Below are positions 25,600 through 36,100 of a stretch of DNA of 64,000 bases, in pieces. The stretch's first letter is position 1. Every line of letters begins with the position of its first letter. Source of the DNA: CAINFV01 sp964409235 (GTDB lineage Bacteria; Chlamydiota; Chlamydiia; Chlamydiales; FEN-1388); the NCBI GenBank assembly GCA_964409235.1, contig CAYPCN010000002.1, positions 37,749 through 101,748 of the forward strand, in the 5' to 3' direction. The translations under genes and the position numbers were made by a program. The notes below the pieces were generated by a model, which worked only from the letters and a program-made list of their open reading frames with translations, was not told the DNA's origin and ran no database searches.

Positions 25600-28500
25600 A
25601 TGCTATCATTCTTAAAATGGCTCTTTGGAACCGCTCAAGAACGTACTCTTCGACGGTATTGGAAGGCTGTCAAGCAGATCAATGCTATTGAAGAGCAATT
25701 TCAAACGCTCACCGATGAGCAGCTTGCTGCTAAAACGGTTGAATTCCGGGAGCGCCTCGCTAAAGGCGCCTCTTTGGACAACCTTCTTCCTGAAGCCTTT
25801 GCCGCTGTGAAGAACTGCTGCCGACGAATGATGGGGATGGAGGTCCATGTCTCTGGATACAATCAAAAATGGGATATGATCCCGTATGACGTGCAGATCC
25901 TTGGTGCTATTGCTCTGTACTACGGCGCCATCGCTGAGATGCAAACAGGGGAAGGGAAGACGTTGACGGCCGCCATGCCTTTATACCTTCGTGCCCTTAG
26001 TGGGAAGCCGGTGCATATCGTCACTGTCAACGACTATCTAGCCAAGCGCGACTGCGAGTGGATAGGGACGATCTACCACCGTTTGGGCTTGACGACGGGA
26101 GTGTTGCAGCAAAGCATGGATCATGACGAACGGACGACCATCTACAAGTCGGACATCGTCTATGGCACTGCCTCTGAGTTTGGCTTTGACTACCTTCGCG
26201 ACAACTCCATGGCGATGAATGCCACCGAGCAGGTGCAACGCGGCCACTACTTTGCCTTGATTGACGAAGTGGACTCTATCCTCATTGACGAGGCGAGAAC
26301 GCCTTTGATCATTTCAGGTCCATCGGCAGTTTCTAAACAGCTATACGCCGAACTGCAAGATGGTGTTGCGGCCTTAGTGCAACACCAACGCGAGGAATGC
26401 CAGCAGATTGCCTTGGAAGCGAAGAAAAAGCTCGGGCGATTCATGGAAGATCAAGAGACGGCAGTGACGCTGACAGAGGAAGAATACGATGCCTGCCAAC
26501 GACTTTGGCTGATCAGCAAAGGCACGCCTCGCAATAAAATTCTCAAGCGGCTGAAAGAAAATCCCGATATCCGAGCGGCCATTGACAAGTGGGACCTCCA
26601 TTATTACAAGGAGCAAAATAAGGAGCTTCGTGCTGAAGCACTCTCCCACCTTTTTGTCATCGTGGATGAGAAGGCCAATGAATTTGAGCTCACGGAACGC
26701 GGCATCCAAGCGTGGATCGAAGGGGGAGGGAAGAACGACGATTTTGTCATGCTCGACCTCGGCCATGAATTGGTGCAGATTGACAGAAACCCCTCGCTCA
26801 GCCAGGAGGAGAAACTTGCGCGGAAGATAGAAATTCAAAAAGAGGACGGAATCCGCAAAGAGCGCGCCCACGACCTGAGGCAGCTGCTCCGCGCCCACCT
26901 ACTCATGGAGCGCGATGTCGACTATATCATCCAAGAGCAAAAGATCGTCATCATCGATGAACATACTGGCCGCATGCAGCCTGGCCGTCGCTTCTCCGAT
27001 GGCCTTCACCAAGCGATCGAAGCCAAGGAAAAAGTGCCGATCGAGCGGGAGACACAGACCTACGCCACTATCACATTGCAGAATTACTTCCGCATGTACA
27101 CACACCTTGCCGGGATGACGGGCACCGCTATTACCGAAGCCCATGAGTTTAAGGATATCTACAAGCTGTCCGTCCTGCAAATTCCAACCTACAAGCCGTG
27201 CCAGCGCAAAGACTACAATGACGAAATGTACATGACAGAACGAGAGAAATACGCGGCGATCCTCAAAGAGGTCAAAGAGATCCACGAGAAGGGGCGGCCA
27301 ATTCTCCTTGGCACTGAATCTGTCGAAGTGTCTGAAAAGCTGTCGCGCCTTTTTAAAATGAACCGCTTGGAGCATACAGTCCTCAACGCCAAAAACCACA
27401 CGAAGGAAGCTGAGATCATCGCCATGGCCGGCCAGCAGGGGTCGATCACCATTGCCACGAACATGGCCGGACGTGGTACGGACATCAAGTTAGGCTCCGG
27501 CATCGCCGATCGCGGCGGCCTGCATGTGATTGGCTCGACACGCCATCAGTCGCGACGCATCGACCGCCAGTTGCGAGGTCGTAGTGCGCGTCTTGGGGAT
27601 CCGGGCTCGTCGAAATTCTATATCTCGCTCGAAGACCCGTTGATGCGCCTGTTCGCTTCGCCATCGCTCACAGCCTGGCTTCAGAAGTTCCGACCTCCTG
27701 AAGGGGAACCCATCACAGCGGCGATTCTCAACAAATCCATAGAGACGGCCCAAAAACGGGTCGAGGGGCGGAACTATACGATTCGCAAGCACACGCTGGA
27801 GTACGACGATGTGATGAACAAACAGCGTCAAGAGATCTACAGCTTCCGCAATGAACTATTGCATACGCCATCGCCCATCGACGTCGCTCTTGAAACGGTC
27901 GAAGACATGATTCTCAGGTCTGCTGACAATCTGCTTTCTCAGCCCTCTGACGAAGCCAAAGAGCGGTTCCGGCAGTGGCTTGCGACCGTTGCTCCTGTCG
28001 GCCTTGATGAAGAGACGCTGCACAAGCCTGGCCTTTCTCCCAAACAAGTCGGCATGATCGCTGCCGAACGCGTCACCGCTGCTCTTCGCGAGAAGCTTTC
28101 GTACGAACGGCGTACGATCGAAGAGGCGGTCCGGGCGTCTGGAGAACCAGAAGAGATCATTCAGGAGATGGTACGATCGATCATGATCCGCACCATTGAC
28201 AATCTCTGGCAGCATCATCTGCTCGAGATGGACCATCTCCGTTCTGATGTCCACCTTCGTGCTATTGGGCAGAAAGATCCGCTCATAGAGTTTAAGCACG
28301 AGGCGTTCCATCTCTTCAATGCGTTCACTATGTATCTTCGCGAGGATATGGTCAGATCGCTGTTCAAATTCCACATCCTCATTCAGCCTGAGCACGACTT
28401 CCTTGCACGGCCCGAAGAGCCCGAGGAGATTGAGCTCGAGCATGGGCGGTCTTTGGCCCCTGGCATGGATGATGACGAGCAGCTCCAAGGCAACGTAGAG

Positions 28501-28629
28501 CTTGGACAGCTTCCCGTTGCTCCTATCCACGTAGGCCCACGTGTTGGGCGCAATGCCCCATGTCCATGTGGTAGCGGCAAGAAATTCAAAAAATGCTGCG
28601 GCTCAGACGGAAGCACGGACGATGATTAG
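25600..28629 (+). CDS. secA: Protein translocase ATPase SecA
   Basis: The 1009-residue motor drives proteins through SecYEG. It shows 'AEMQTGEGKTLTAAMPLYL' (Walker A, near residue 110), 'ALIDEVDSILIDEARTPLIISG' (DEAD-like motor motif), 'LLGTESVEVSEKLSRLF' (start of the second motor domain), 'TNMAGRGTDIKLG', and the C-terminal zinc site 'PCPCGSGKKFKKCCG' for SecB or ribosome contact. The ATG at 25600 is preferred to 25594 because GAGG lies 7 nt before it. The length is greater than most SecA (about 900), with insertions in the first motor domain around residues 230-350, as in chlamydial SecA. It is monocistronic: a repeat follows 3 bp after the stop. Confidence 0.97.
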   Translation: MLSFLKWLFGTAQERTLRRYWKAVKQINAIEEQFQTLTDEQLAAKTVEFRERLAKGASLDNLLPEAFAAVKNCCRRMMGMEVHVSGYNQKWDMIPYDVQILGAIALYYGAIAEMQTGEGKTLTAAMPLYLRALSGKPVHIVTVNDYLAKRDCEWIGTIYHRLGLTTGVLQQSMDHDERTTIYKSDIVYGTASEFGFDYLRDNSMAMNATEQVQRGHYFALIDEVDSILIDEARTPLIISGPSAVSKQLYAELQDGVAALVQHQREECQQIALEAKKKLGRFMEDQETAVTLTEEEYDACQRLWLISKGTPRNKILKRLKENPDIRAAIDKWDLHYYKEQNKELRAEALSHLFVIVDEKANEFELTERGIQAWIEGGGKNDDFVMLDLGHELVQIDRNPSLSQEEKLARKIEIQKEDGIRKERAHDLRQLLRAHLLMERDVDYIIQEQKIVIIDEHTGRMQPGRRFSDGLHQAIEAKEKVPIERETQTYATITLQNYFRMYTHLAGMTGTAITEAHEFKDIYKLSVLQIPTYKPCQRKDYNDEMYMTEREKYAAILKEVKEIHEKGRPILLGTESVEVSEKLSRLFKMNRLEHTVLNAKNHTKEAEIIAMAGQQGSITIATNMAGRGTDIKLGSGIADRGGLHVIGSTRHQSRRIDRQLRGRSARLGDPGSSKFYISLEDPLMRLFASPSLTAWLQKFRPPEGEPITAAILNKSIETAQKRVEGRNYTIRKHTLEYDDVMNKQRQEIYSFRNELLHTPSPIDVALETVEDMILRSADNLLSQPSDEAKERFRQWLATVAPVGLDEETLHKPGLSPKQVGMIAAERVTAALREKLSYERRTIEEAVRASGEPEEIIQEMVRSIMIRTIDNLWQHHLLEMDHLRSDVHLRAIGQKDPLIEFKHEAFHLFNAFTMYLREDMVRSLFKFHILIQPEHDFLARPEEPEEIELEHGRSLAPGMDDDEQLQGNVELGQLPVAPIHVGPRVGRNAPCPCGSGKKFKKCCGSDGSTDDD

Positions 28630-28632
28630 TAA

Positions 28633-28737
28633 GGGCCAGCTGTGATGTGGATTGTTAGAGGAGAAGTGGGAGATTTTGGGTAGCGTCGGCCAAAAAGATT
28701 GTACTCTCTCCTCCAAAAGGCGCATCGCACATGGCTA
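28633..28737. repeat. Intergenic repeat with terminal inverted repeats, short form
   Basis: The 105-bp copy has a diverged left end (GGGCCAGCTGTGATGTGGA) and the typical right end GCGCATCGCACATGGCT. The internal boxes TTAGAGGAGAAG and GGCCAAAAAGATTGTACTCT are conserved. It fills the space between the convergent ends of secA and the zinc-ribbon gene, where it could act as a terminator. Confidence 0.7.
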
Positions 28738-28744
28738 GTACGTA

Positions 28745-29167
28745 CTACGCTTCGTCCGTACTATCGGAAACCTTGTGCATGAAGAATGCACCTCCAGCGA
28801 GAAGGGAGAGGCCGAGACCAAAAAAGGCCGACCATGTGTGCTCGCGCCAACTGATGGTAAAGGCGCCATCACGTGAGAAGAAAGCGATGACAACAGCCAC
28901 GATGAACGACGTACTCCCTGCGAGGAGCAACAACAGAGAGACAGCAAAGGACACCGTTTGCAATGCCCCTTCCGATGTCTCGCTTGTTTTTGGAAGCTTC
29001 ACCTGAGGGAATGCGGCAATCTTATCCTGTTTTGATGCTTGTTGCACTTGATGACGATGCACATCTACATTGCAGTAGGGACAGACGATAGCTGACTGGT
29101 GGACAGCTTCTTCGCAGTTCCAGCAGATCACTTGGTCCTCAGTATGGTGTTCTTGTCGAGAGAACAT
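28745..29167 (-). CDS. Zinc-ribbon protein with two C-terminal membrane helices
   Basis: The 140-residue protein has a four-cysteine ribbon near the N-terminus ('CWNCEEAVHQSAIVCPYC') and two hydrophobic helices in the second half ('FAVSLLLLLAGSTSFIVAVVI' and 'FFGLGLSLLAGGAFFM', with a short loop between). ATG 29167 has GGAG 6 nt upstream and is preferred to a TTG at 29206. It is convergent with secA. A small unknown gene also sits beside secA in Chlamydia, possibly the same family. Function unknown; metal binding is inferred from the cysteine spacing. Confidence 0.75.
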   Translation of the reverse strand: MFSRQEHHTEDQVICWNCEEAVHQSAIVCPYCNVDVHRHQVQQASKQDKIAAFPQVKLPKTSETSEGALQTVSFAVSLLLLLAGSTSFIVAVVIAFFSRDGAFTISWREHTWSAFFGLGLSLLAGGAFFMHKVSDSTDEA

Positions 29168-29299
29168 GCCTCGCTCCGTCGCCGTCAATTTCGATCCATA
29201 TTCCAAGGTAGGGCTCTTCTTCTCCTACGCTCGTTGTAGCTAGTGTAGTGATTTTCGAGCAAAAGCAAAATATCGCTTTTCCTTTAGGACACGCTGGGT

Positions 29300-29347
29300 G
29301 TTCACGACCGCATCTCGCCTACCCACTGCGGAGATGGAGTCGTGAAC
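29300..29347 (-). terminator. Long hairpin after the PARG-like gene
   Basis: GTTCACGAC (29300-29308) pairs with GTCGTGAAC (29339-29347), and ATCTC (29312-29316) with GAGAT (29331-29335), leaving a 3x3 internal loop and a 14-nt hairpin loop. It begins 7 nt after the stop at 29355 on the minus strand. There is no T-run, so it may be a stabilising or Rho-associated 3' structure rather than a classic terminator. Confidence 0.4.
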
Positions 29348-29354
29348 ATAGACG

Positions 29355-30674
29355 TTATTTCTGCTCTTTTGGCGCGTCTGGATGCTCTTTGAAGTACGCT
29401 CCAATGCTGAGGAGGCACTCGTCCAATGTCTTTCCCTTTAAGTCCTGGCTGACGATCTTCCAATCATTTTCACAGATTTTCTGATCGTCTGCTCCATAAT
29501 CGTGGAGGACAAGGTCTGCGCCAACATGAGCAGCCGCGAGGCGCTGCAGAACATAGGCCACCCTGATGTTATTGCAATAATACCCACATCCAAGACGTCC
29601 AGAGTGAATCACAAAAGGATCGATCTTCCCTTGCGCTAGGACAAATCCAGCCATGACTGTGCCGAAGAAGTCTTTCAATGTGTCATGAGCAAATTGATGC
29701 TCTGGTTTTGATGCAGGGAGACGAGGTGCAGCCATGGATAGGAGATGGACGTGCTGAGGCGCTCTGGGTTGGATCGCACCATATACCTGATCGTCGGTGC
29801 CCTTTTCAAAATTACTGCCTCGTGCTCCTGCCCCCACTTCTCGAATTCGAAGCATGTCACGTAAAAGAAGTGGTGTCGGGTGGGCTTGCAAAGGTGTTTC
29901 TGCAGCGTCGGCCGCTTCTGGCGTGCTATTGAGAGGCGTCCTGATAAAAATAGCCGAGCGGGAAGATCCTTTGCCAACACCTCTATTGGCAGCGAGGAAA
30001 CGAGCGAAGTCGATGACTTCCATGACAATCGACTCTTCTTGAAGGGCTCCTCGTTCTAGCCATCCCCCACCTGATCGCATATTGGCAAATATGACGTATA
30101 GGCCAGGCCCATTAAAGTCATAAAAGCTCTTCGTGCAGGAAATAGTCCCTCGATGTTGGGGATCAAAAACCATCTTCAAAAATGGAGCCTGACCTTCATT
30201 CCATGTGAAAAGCGCTTGCGTTGGCTCATCCAATCGGAGCTTTTTTGTTGTATCGTCATATCGCATCCTATGAGCCAACTTCATCCCTTCCCAATATATG
30301 AACGACTTACGCAAGGCAATGGCCCCACCAACAATGGTCCCATCTAATTTTTGTAGTTCGTCACAGACAAGAGCGCGCACTGTCTCATATAACGCAGGAA
30401 AAGCCTTTGCCAGGCCCTCTCTATCTTCTTCAATTTCCTTTCTCAAGGCGGCTTTTTTTTGGACGATCTCCGCCTCACGACTCTGGATGGGGGCTGCTGC
30501 TTGTAAAGGTTCGTTCTTGAGAATTTGGGCGAGCTTCTCGACCCGAGTATCCTTATTATCAGGAAGAGCTTTCGACCCCTCGATGCCATCTCTCTTTTCC
30601 GATCCTTCGGCGGGCCTCACCTCTTCAGCCCATGCTGGGACAGCCGAAGATGACTCAGGAATTTTTAAGCTCAT
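29355..30674 (-). CDS. PARG/macrodomain-like ADP-ribose hydrolase, candidate effector
   Basis: The 439-residue protein has a charged N-terminal region of about 100 residues, then a domain with the poly(ADP-ribose) glycohydrolase signature. This comprises 'VIFANMRSGGGWLERGALQEES' with GGG (202-204) and the catalytic-type QEE (212-214), 'HLLSMAAPRLP' (310-320) and 'FVIHSGRLGCGYYCNNIRVA' (354-373). The last resembles the GNWGCGAFGNDP segment that closes the ADP-ribose pocket in PARG and TIGR02452/DUF2263 proteins. There is no Sec signal peptide. The start at 30674 has GAGGAG 8 nt upstream. ADP-ribosylation is rare in obligate intracellular bacteria, so a host target delivered by a secretion system is plausible but unproven. 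Confidence 0.75.
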   Translation of the reverse strand: MSLKIPESSSAVPAWAEEVRPAEGSEKRDGIEGSKALPDNKDTRVEKLAQILKNEPLQAAAPIQSREAEIVQKKAALRKEIEEDREGLAKAFPALYETVRALVCDELQKLDGTIVGGAIALRKSFIYWEGMKLAHRMRYDDTTKKLRLDEPTQALFTWNEGQAPFLKMVFDPQHRGTISCTKSFYDFNGPGLYVIFANMRSGGGWLERGALQEESIVMEVIDFARFLAANRGVGKGSSRSAIFIRTPLNSTPEAADAAETPLQAHPTPLLLRDMLRIREVGAGARGSNFEKGTDDQVYGAIQPRAPQHVHLLSMAAPRLPASKPEHQFAHDTLKDFFGTVMAGFVLAQGKIDPFVIHSGRLGCGYYCNNIRVAYVLQRLAAAHVGADLVLHDYGADDQKICENDWKIVSQDLKGKTLDECLLSIGAYFKEHPDAPKEQK

Positions 30675-30785
30675 ATAAAGTTCTCCTCATTTGGAACAAA
30701 AAACGATCTATGATACCAACATTCTGAATTATCCAGTTCTAAAAACTCGATTAGCGAAAAACATCTCCTCAGACCGGACTCGGCA

Positions 30786-30810
30786 GCCCTCCAGTTCGGG
30801 GTGGGAGGGC
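30786..30810 (-). terminator. Weak hairpin after the HAD gene
   Basis: GCCCTCC (30786-30792) pairs with GGAGGGC (30804-30810) eight nt beyond the HAD stop on the minus strand. No T-run follows, so the assignment is tentative. Confidence 0.3.
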
Positions 30811-30817
30811 GTGACGG

Positions 30818-31549
30818 TCACCCCTTGGGCATATGGTGAATACCGCGTTTTGCCAGCTCTTGTTCCAGCGCTTCAATCGTGGTAAAGACGATGCCGTCTA
30901 TTCCAAGACAACGGGCAGCTTCGATGTTTTCCGGCTTATCGTCAATGAAAAGGCACTCATACGCCGAGGCCTCAAGTTCATGTAATAGCCTCTCATACGC
31001 TGCTCGATCCGGCTTTTTCACTCCTATCTCACACGAGAGGAGGACAGGGTCAAAATGGCTATACAGTCCTTGACGGCGGATGAACTCAGCTCGCCGTCCC
31101 GTAGTGTTCGAAAGCATGGCCACGCGATAGCCCTTTGCACGCAGATCCTCCACGAGATCGACCATGCCAGGCGTGGAGCGGATGGCATGCCGCTGAACCT
31201 CTTCCCAATACTCGTCCCAGTTGTAGGGAAGCTGCTGCTCAGAGCGCGCTTCGTACACACGCCAAAAGGACGCTGTCGATATTCCTTGGCGTTTGGCAAC
31301 GCGCAGCTCTGCCAATACTCCCAACGCCTCTTGAACAGGGATGTTGAGGACCGGAGCTATGGCATTGGCCACCACTCCTCGATCCGCTCCTCCAATCACC
31401 CCACCAAAATCAAAGATAAGAATGGGACGGAGAGGAGCGACAATACCTTTGTTCACTTCTTTGTCATCACTATGCGCACAGCTCGCCCACCCGTTCTCAT
31501 AGAACCCATGAAAAACAATTATAAGTAAAGAAACAACAACATACCGCAT
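30818..31549 (-). CDS. Exported HAD-superfamily hydrolase (YihX-like)
   Basis: The 243-residue protein is a haloacid dehalogenase-type hydrolase of the YihX-like subgroup: 'ILIFDFGGVIGG' (motif I; D-F-G-G-V, without the second Asp), 'VAMLSNTTGRRAEF' (motif II), 'GVKKPDRAAYERLL' (motif III Lys) and 'CLFIDDKPENIEAARCLGI' (motif IV). Unusually, it begins with a hydrophobic segment ('MRYVVVSLLIIVFHGFYENGWAS') like a signal peptide, so it may act outside the cytoplasm; cytoplasmic HADs normally start directly at motif I. There is no obvious Shine-Dalgarno sequence before the ATG at 31549. The AT-rich 31550-31613 region may hold its promoter. Confidence 0.85.
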   Translation of the reverse strand: MRYVVVSLLIIVFHGFYENGWASCAHSDDKEVNKGIVAPLRPILIFDFGGVIGGADRGVVANAIAPVLNIPVQEALGVLAELRVAKRQGISTASFWRVYEARSEQQLPYNWDEYWEEVQRHAIRSTPGMVDLVEDLRAKGYRVAMLSNTTGRRAEFIRRQGLYSHFDPVLLSCEIGVKKPDRAAYERLLHELEASAYECLFIDDKPENIEAARCLGIDGIVFTTIEALEQELAKRGIHHMPKG

Positions 31550-31613
31550 TGTTTACACCATAAATTAGATTACTACATACAATGCACAGTACGTTGATTT
31601 TTTAAACTATATA

Positions 31614-33170
31614 TTAAGGTTGCGTGCATAATTTATGAGCCAGCAGAGACAGCCTCTCTCCTTTGTGCTCTATGGCCCTCGTGACATCCTCTTTGCGGCC
31701 GATGATGGTCAGCCTCTTCTTCGCCCTCGTACTAGCGGTATACAGCAGGCGGCGGTCTACGAGAGCACCGGGAGGGATCACAAGGACAACCCGGTCAAAT
31801 TCTCCTCCTTGGCTCTTATGAACCGTCATAGCAAACGAGCGCTCCATGCGCGGCACTAACACGCTCGGAATCGTACCATGCTGAAAATGCACGTGATCGT
31901 ATGGCTCCTTTCTCTCCAACACCCCAATATCGCCATTCATCACTCCAAGATGATGGCTGTTCTTCGTGCATACCACAGGTGTGTACACCTTCTGCCATCC
32001 CATGTGCTCATTGAGGCGGTCCGCACCCCAATAGCCCTTTCGGCTCGGTGTCAACAGTGCTGTCGTCCGCACCTGCAGCCGAGCGGCATCCAACGACATC
32101 TCGCTGCGCCATACAGACAGGACCTCTCGCTCAATGTCCGCTTCGGCTCGCTTCCAGTCCCCATCACATTGGCAATCAACAAAAGAAACGTCGCCTCCCA
32201 CTACCCTGTCAAAGCTCTGGCTCTCCCCAGAGCGGATGCCCTCAGCAAGTGCTAATAGCGACGCCGACGCTGTCCGCTGACAGCCTGTCAGCGAAGCGCG
32301 GGGGACGCTCTTTGCCTTCAGCAATTCAAAAAACGGCTGCCCAGGGTCGATCGACGGCAGTTGATCCGCATCGCCGAGAATCAGCACTCGCGTGCCGCAC
32401 GCACAACGCTCCAGCATCTTCAGCATCAACGCACTGCCAATCATCGACCCTTCGTCGACGATGACGACATGGTACGGCAAAAAGGCGCCCCCTCGCTGCC
32501 CTACAAGACTGTGGATCGTCCTCGCGTCGACAGCCACCGCTTCGCCCCCCATCCTCGCCATGCTGCTGGCAAGCGCCTGGACAGCACGCCCCGTAGGGGC
32601 GACGGCAGCGACGCGCAACGGCCGCACGCGACAGGCCCGCGCCAACACTCTCAAGAAAACGCCGGCTGTGTACGTCTTGCCAGTACCAGGACCTCCCGTC
32701 ACACAGCACAACGACGTATCCATCCCTGCCATGATCGCCGCTCGCTGCCCTTCATTCACCAGCTCGTCGACAGTACCGCCGTCAGCCTTGACAAAAGGGT
32801 CAGCTTCGCTAATACGCCTCACCTCGCGGGCAAGAGCCTCTTCCAATCCATATGCATAGGGGAGCGCCACAACATCGCCATCGAAGATAAGCTGCCCAGA
32901 CCGCTTTCCCATCTCGCGCCGCAACCATCCGACAATACATCCTTCCAACTCGGCATCCACCACGGCCGTCCCATCGTCCGAGAAGACCGACAGTACGCTC
33001 GGCACAATCTCATCGCCAACCCTCACCGCCATATGACCATGGCGAAACGCCCTCGAAACAAAAAGCCCGAGAAGGCCGCCCCCCTTTTGAATCTTCTCCC
33101 CCAGCATCACGTCAACAGCATCGACGCCGCCAAGGCGGACTAAACGCTCTACAATCTCATCACGCCCCAT
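31614..33170 (-). CDS. recD: Exodeoxyribonuclease V alpha subunit RecD
   Basis: The 518-residue 5'-3' helicase subunit of RecBCD has Walker A 'CVTGGPGTGKTYTAG', Walker B 'HVVIVDEGSMIGSALML', 'VLILGDADQLPSI' and the C-terminal motif 'FAMTVHKSQGGEFDRVVLVI'. The start is chosen at ATG 33170 (GAGG 5 nt upstream, overlapping recB by 11 bp); a GTG at 33200 would add ten residues. It is last in the recC-recB-recD operon. Confidence 0.93.
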   Translation of the reverse strand: MGRDEIVERLVRLGGVDAVDVMLGEKIQKGGGLLGLFVSRAFRHGHMAVRVGDEIVPSVLSVFSDDGTAVVDAELEGCIVGWLRREMGKRSGQLIFDGDVVALPYAYGLEEALAREVRRISEADPFVKADGGTVDELVNEGQRAAIMAGMDTSLCCVTGGPGTGKTYTAGVFLRVLARACRVRPLRVAAVAPTGRAVQALASSMARMGGEAVAVDARTIHSLVGQRGGAFLPYHVVIVDEGSMIGSALMLKMLERCACGTRVLILGDADQLPSIDPGQPFFELLKAKSVPRASLTGCQRTASASLLALAEGIRSGESQSFDRVVGGDVSFVDCQCDGDWKRAEADIEREVLSVWRSEMSLDAARLQVRTTALLTPSRKGYWGADRLNEHMGWQKVYTPVVCTKNSHHLGVMNGDIGVLERKEPYDHVHFQHGTIPSVLVPRMERSFAMTVHKSQGGEFDRVVLVIPPGALVDRRLLYTASTRAKKRLTIIGRKEDVTRAIEHKGERLSLLAHKLCTQP

Positions 33171-36100
33171 CGCCGCCTCTGCACTCTCCAACAATGCCAC
33201 CGTCCTTCACATGGCGCACAAAAACGAAGAAAAAGCCACCATAGCGAAGTTCAGCAGACAACGCCCGCACCACAGCCTCCAGATACAGCCGGTGCTGGAG
33301 TTCATACCCCTGCTCGACCACGTCGCGACACCGTCCTCCTTCTACAGAATGCGTCTTCCAATCCACGACATAAACAGCACCTTTCCACACGAACACAAGA
33401 TCCAAAACTCCTCGCACATACCTGTCGCCGTCCTCTCGATCCACAAAGGCGCATTCTGCTCTCATAGCCTCTCTCGGCACGTCCTCAAGGCATACCTCCT
33501 CACCATCCAATGGCAGGCGCACAGTGGCGGCATCGTACAACAGTTGCGCCATCTCGCCATCAGCAGCCCCATTCAGCCATGTTGCCACAGCTTCCGGCGA
33601 CTGCCGAGCCTCAGGAGGGGCAAAGAGTAGCTTGGCAATAGCCTCATGGAATCGAGCTCCAAAGAGCGCTGGAGAGGAAGAGCGAGCGGAGCTGGGAAAG
33701 CTTTTCGCTCCCGGCTGCGGAATGCGACCTCCCATCCCTCTCAAAGTCAGGCAATACTCCCCGCTGCTGAACGAGCGGTACGTACGCCGCTGGCATATTG
33801 GCGTTGCCCATTGCTGAACAGCGACGGCTGTTCTCGGTCTGACGACAGGAGGTACGTGCCGCCGTTCTGCCATGACATCGCTCATTGTAATAGCATGGGG
33901 AAGGTCGGAGCAGAGCGCCTCAGCGCGCTTTACGAGCGACGCGCCAGACATCAAGCCATAGAGAACCTCAGACCATGATGGAGATGGCTCTCCACGGGCA
34001 CTGAGAGCCGCAAAGAGCAACTCAACAGGGGACGCCCTCCCGAGCGGCACTGCCTTCTCATCATCGTCGATACATAGGGGGAGATAACAGCGGCGTTTGG
34101 CTCTCGTCACAGCGACGTACAGCTGGCGTAGCTTCTCAGCATCACCTTCACCGCCAGCCGTCGCCTCCTCTGGAGGCGTCCTACTTCCACACCCGAGCGC
34201 ATAGACAACATCGAATTCAAGACCCTTGCTGCGATGCATGGTCAGAATGGGAACGCCACCGTCGTCGGGGTCGACACGGCGGACGAGAGACTCTATATCC
34301 TCTGAGAAATGCCCCGAAAGGTCTGCAAGAGCGCCGGCATACGCCTCCAGAGCATGAGGAAGCATATCGCCAAGAAGGGAGAGCAGCTCAAAGAGATGTT
34401 CAAGATCAATGAGCAGCTGCGATCCCTCAGGCATAGCCCTCAGCCACTCTTCAACAGTAGTACGGCCATCCCATCGGCATGAGAACAGCTCTCGAGCCAT
34501 AGCTGCAATGCCACCATTCTGAAAGGCATCTCGGACATGGCACCAAGCCGTAGCGCACATGGCCCACTGATCGAGGCGTCGGCCTGACACGATACTTTGG
34601 CATAGCGTCAGATGGTCCTCAGTAGGCAGTGTCAGCAGGAGCGATGATAGCCTGCGGAGGTCGTTAGGACGTATGGCAAGGGCGAATGCCTTCTGCAGCC
34701 ACTGGTAGACAGGGGAGTCCGTCACATGATCGACACGCCAAGCGCATGTGAAAATACCGCGGCCGGCGAGGTACTTCTGTACACGCCGCGCCTGGTACCG
34801 ATCTTTGACGAGAATGGCCTGCCGACGGTAGGCAATGCCGCACTTTTCAAGAGCTTGGATCTCATCGGCAATCCACGGGAACAGCCCCTCATTCTCGAGA
34901 TCTTCATGAGGCCAGCGACGCTTCCTCCCCAAGCAATGGTGGGCGACGAAAAGATGTAACGCCCCTCGGCCATCGACGAGCCCTGCAGCCACCCTCCCCG
35001 CCGTCGAAGGCACCACTGCCAGGCTTGTCATCGCCCGTGGCAGATAGAAGACCCACCGCTGCTCAGGGCCAGCAAAAAGGCGGTTCTGAGCGTCAACGAC
35101 ATTGCTATCCGCTCTGTAGTTGACAGCGAGCGTCCGCACTTCGTCGGGCAGAAGGGCGTTCTTGGCGGCGAGATAGCTGTAGACATCGGCGTTGCGGAAG
35201 CCGTAGATAGCCTGCTTTGGATCGCCAACAAACAGCACATGGCCGTGCCACAAAGGGTTGTCAAGAAAAAGGCGCGACAGAAGAAGATACTGCGTTTCAT
35301 CAGTATCTTGGAATTCATCGACGATGAGCCACTCCACAGTCCCGGCCGCATAGGCAAGAAACTCGGTATCTTCAGACAACGAGCAGACGCGACGGATGAC
35401 AGCGTCGGGAGTCTTCCTCCCGCTCTTCTCCACAAACTCTCCAAAAGCCCTTGCCGCTCTCGCCGCCAGCCGGCGGACGATGTTCTCGCCGTCGACGAGC
35501 TCTGCTACCGCCGGCCACAGCTCTTCCACCACGGTATGCACCACATGTTCGACATCAGCGTCGACCGCCGATCTCTTAGCCAGTGGAGTCTCAAAGCACG
35601 CTGGCAGCGAAAATCCTAACAGCCCTTCCAACACCTCTTCGGTGAGTCCGTCGACGACGATCCTCTGTAGTGCTGCACACGCACGCACTACTTCGTCCTT
35701 CGCACTCCCATCCTTTTGCATGTTGCCGCGATACCCCCGAGCTTTCGCCATGAGGCAATCTGCAACATTCCTCCCTCTACACTTCTCGCGCACCACTCCA
35801 GCAGCAGTAGCTGCTCTCTCCCACGCGTCATCTACCTGTGCATCTTCCATGAGCGTCACCAGCCGCTCCACCAATGCCTTCTGGTCATGGCGATACTTTC
35901 TCGAGACGACATCAACCTCAAACGCCTGCAGACCTCCTCCCTCCACCAGAAATTCCTCAAGCCAGCGCTTCTTCTCCTCCTCGCTCACCCAACGGCCGCT
36001 CCCTGCCTCCTCACCCCATCCCCGCAATAGCCTGTCGCAAAAGCCATGAATAGTGGTAATCATCGCACGCCCAAGGCCCTCCACCACCTCTTCCAGCGCT

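Noticed and set aside
32361..33143. A 260-residue plus-strand ORF
   Set aside because: It lies antisense within recD, is rich in His/Arg/Pro from skewed codon use, and has no domain.
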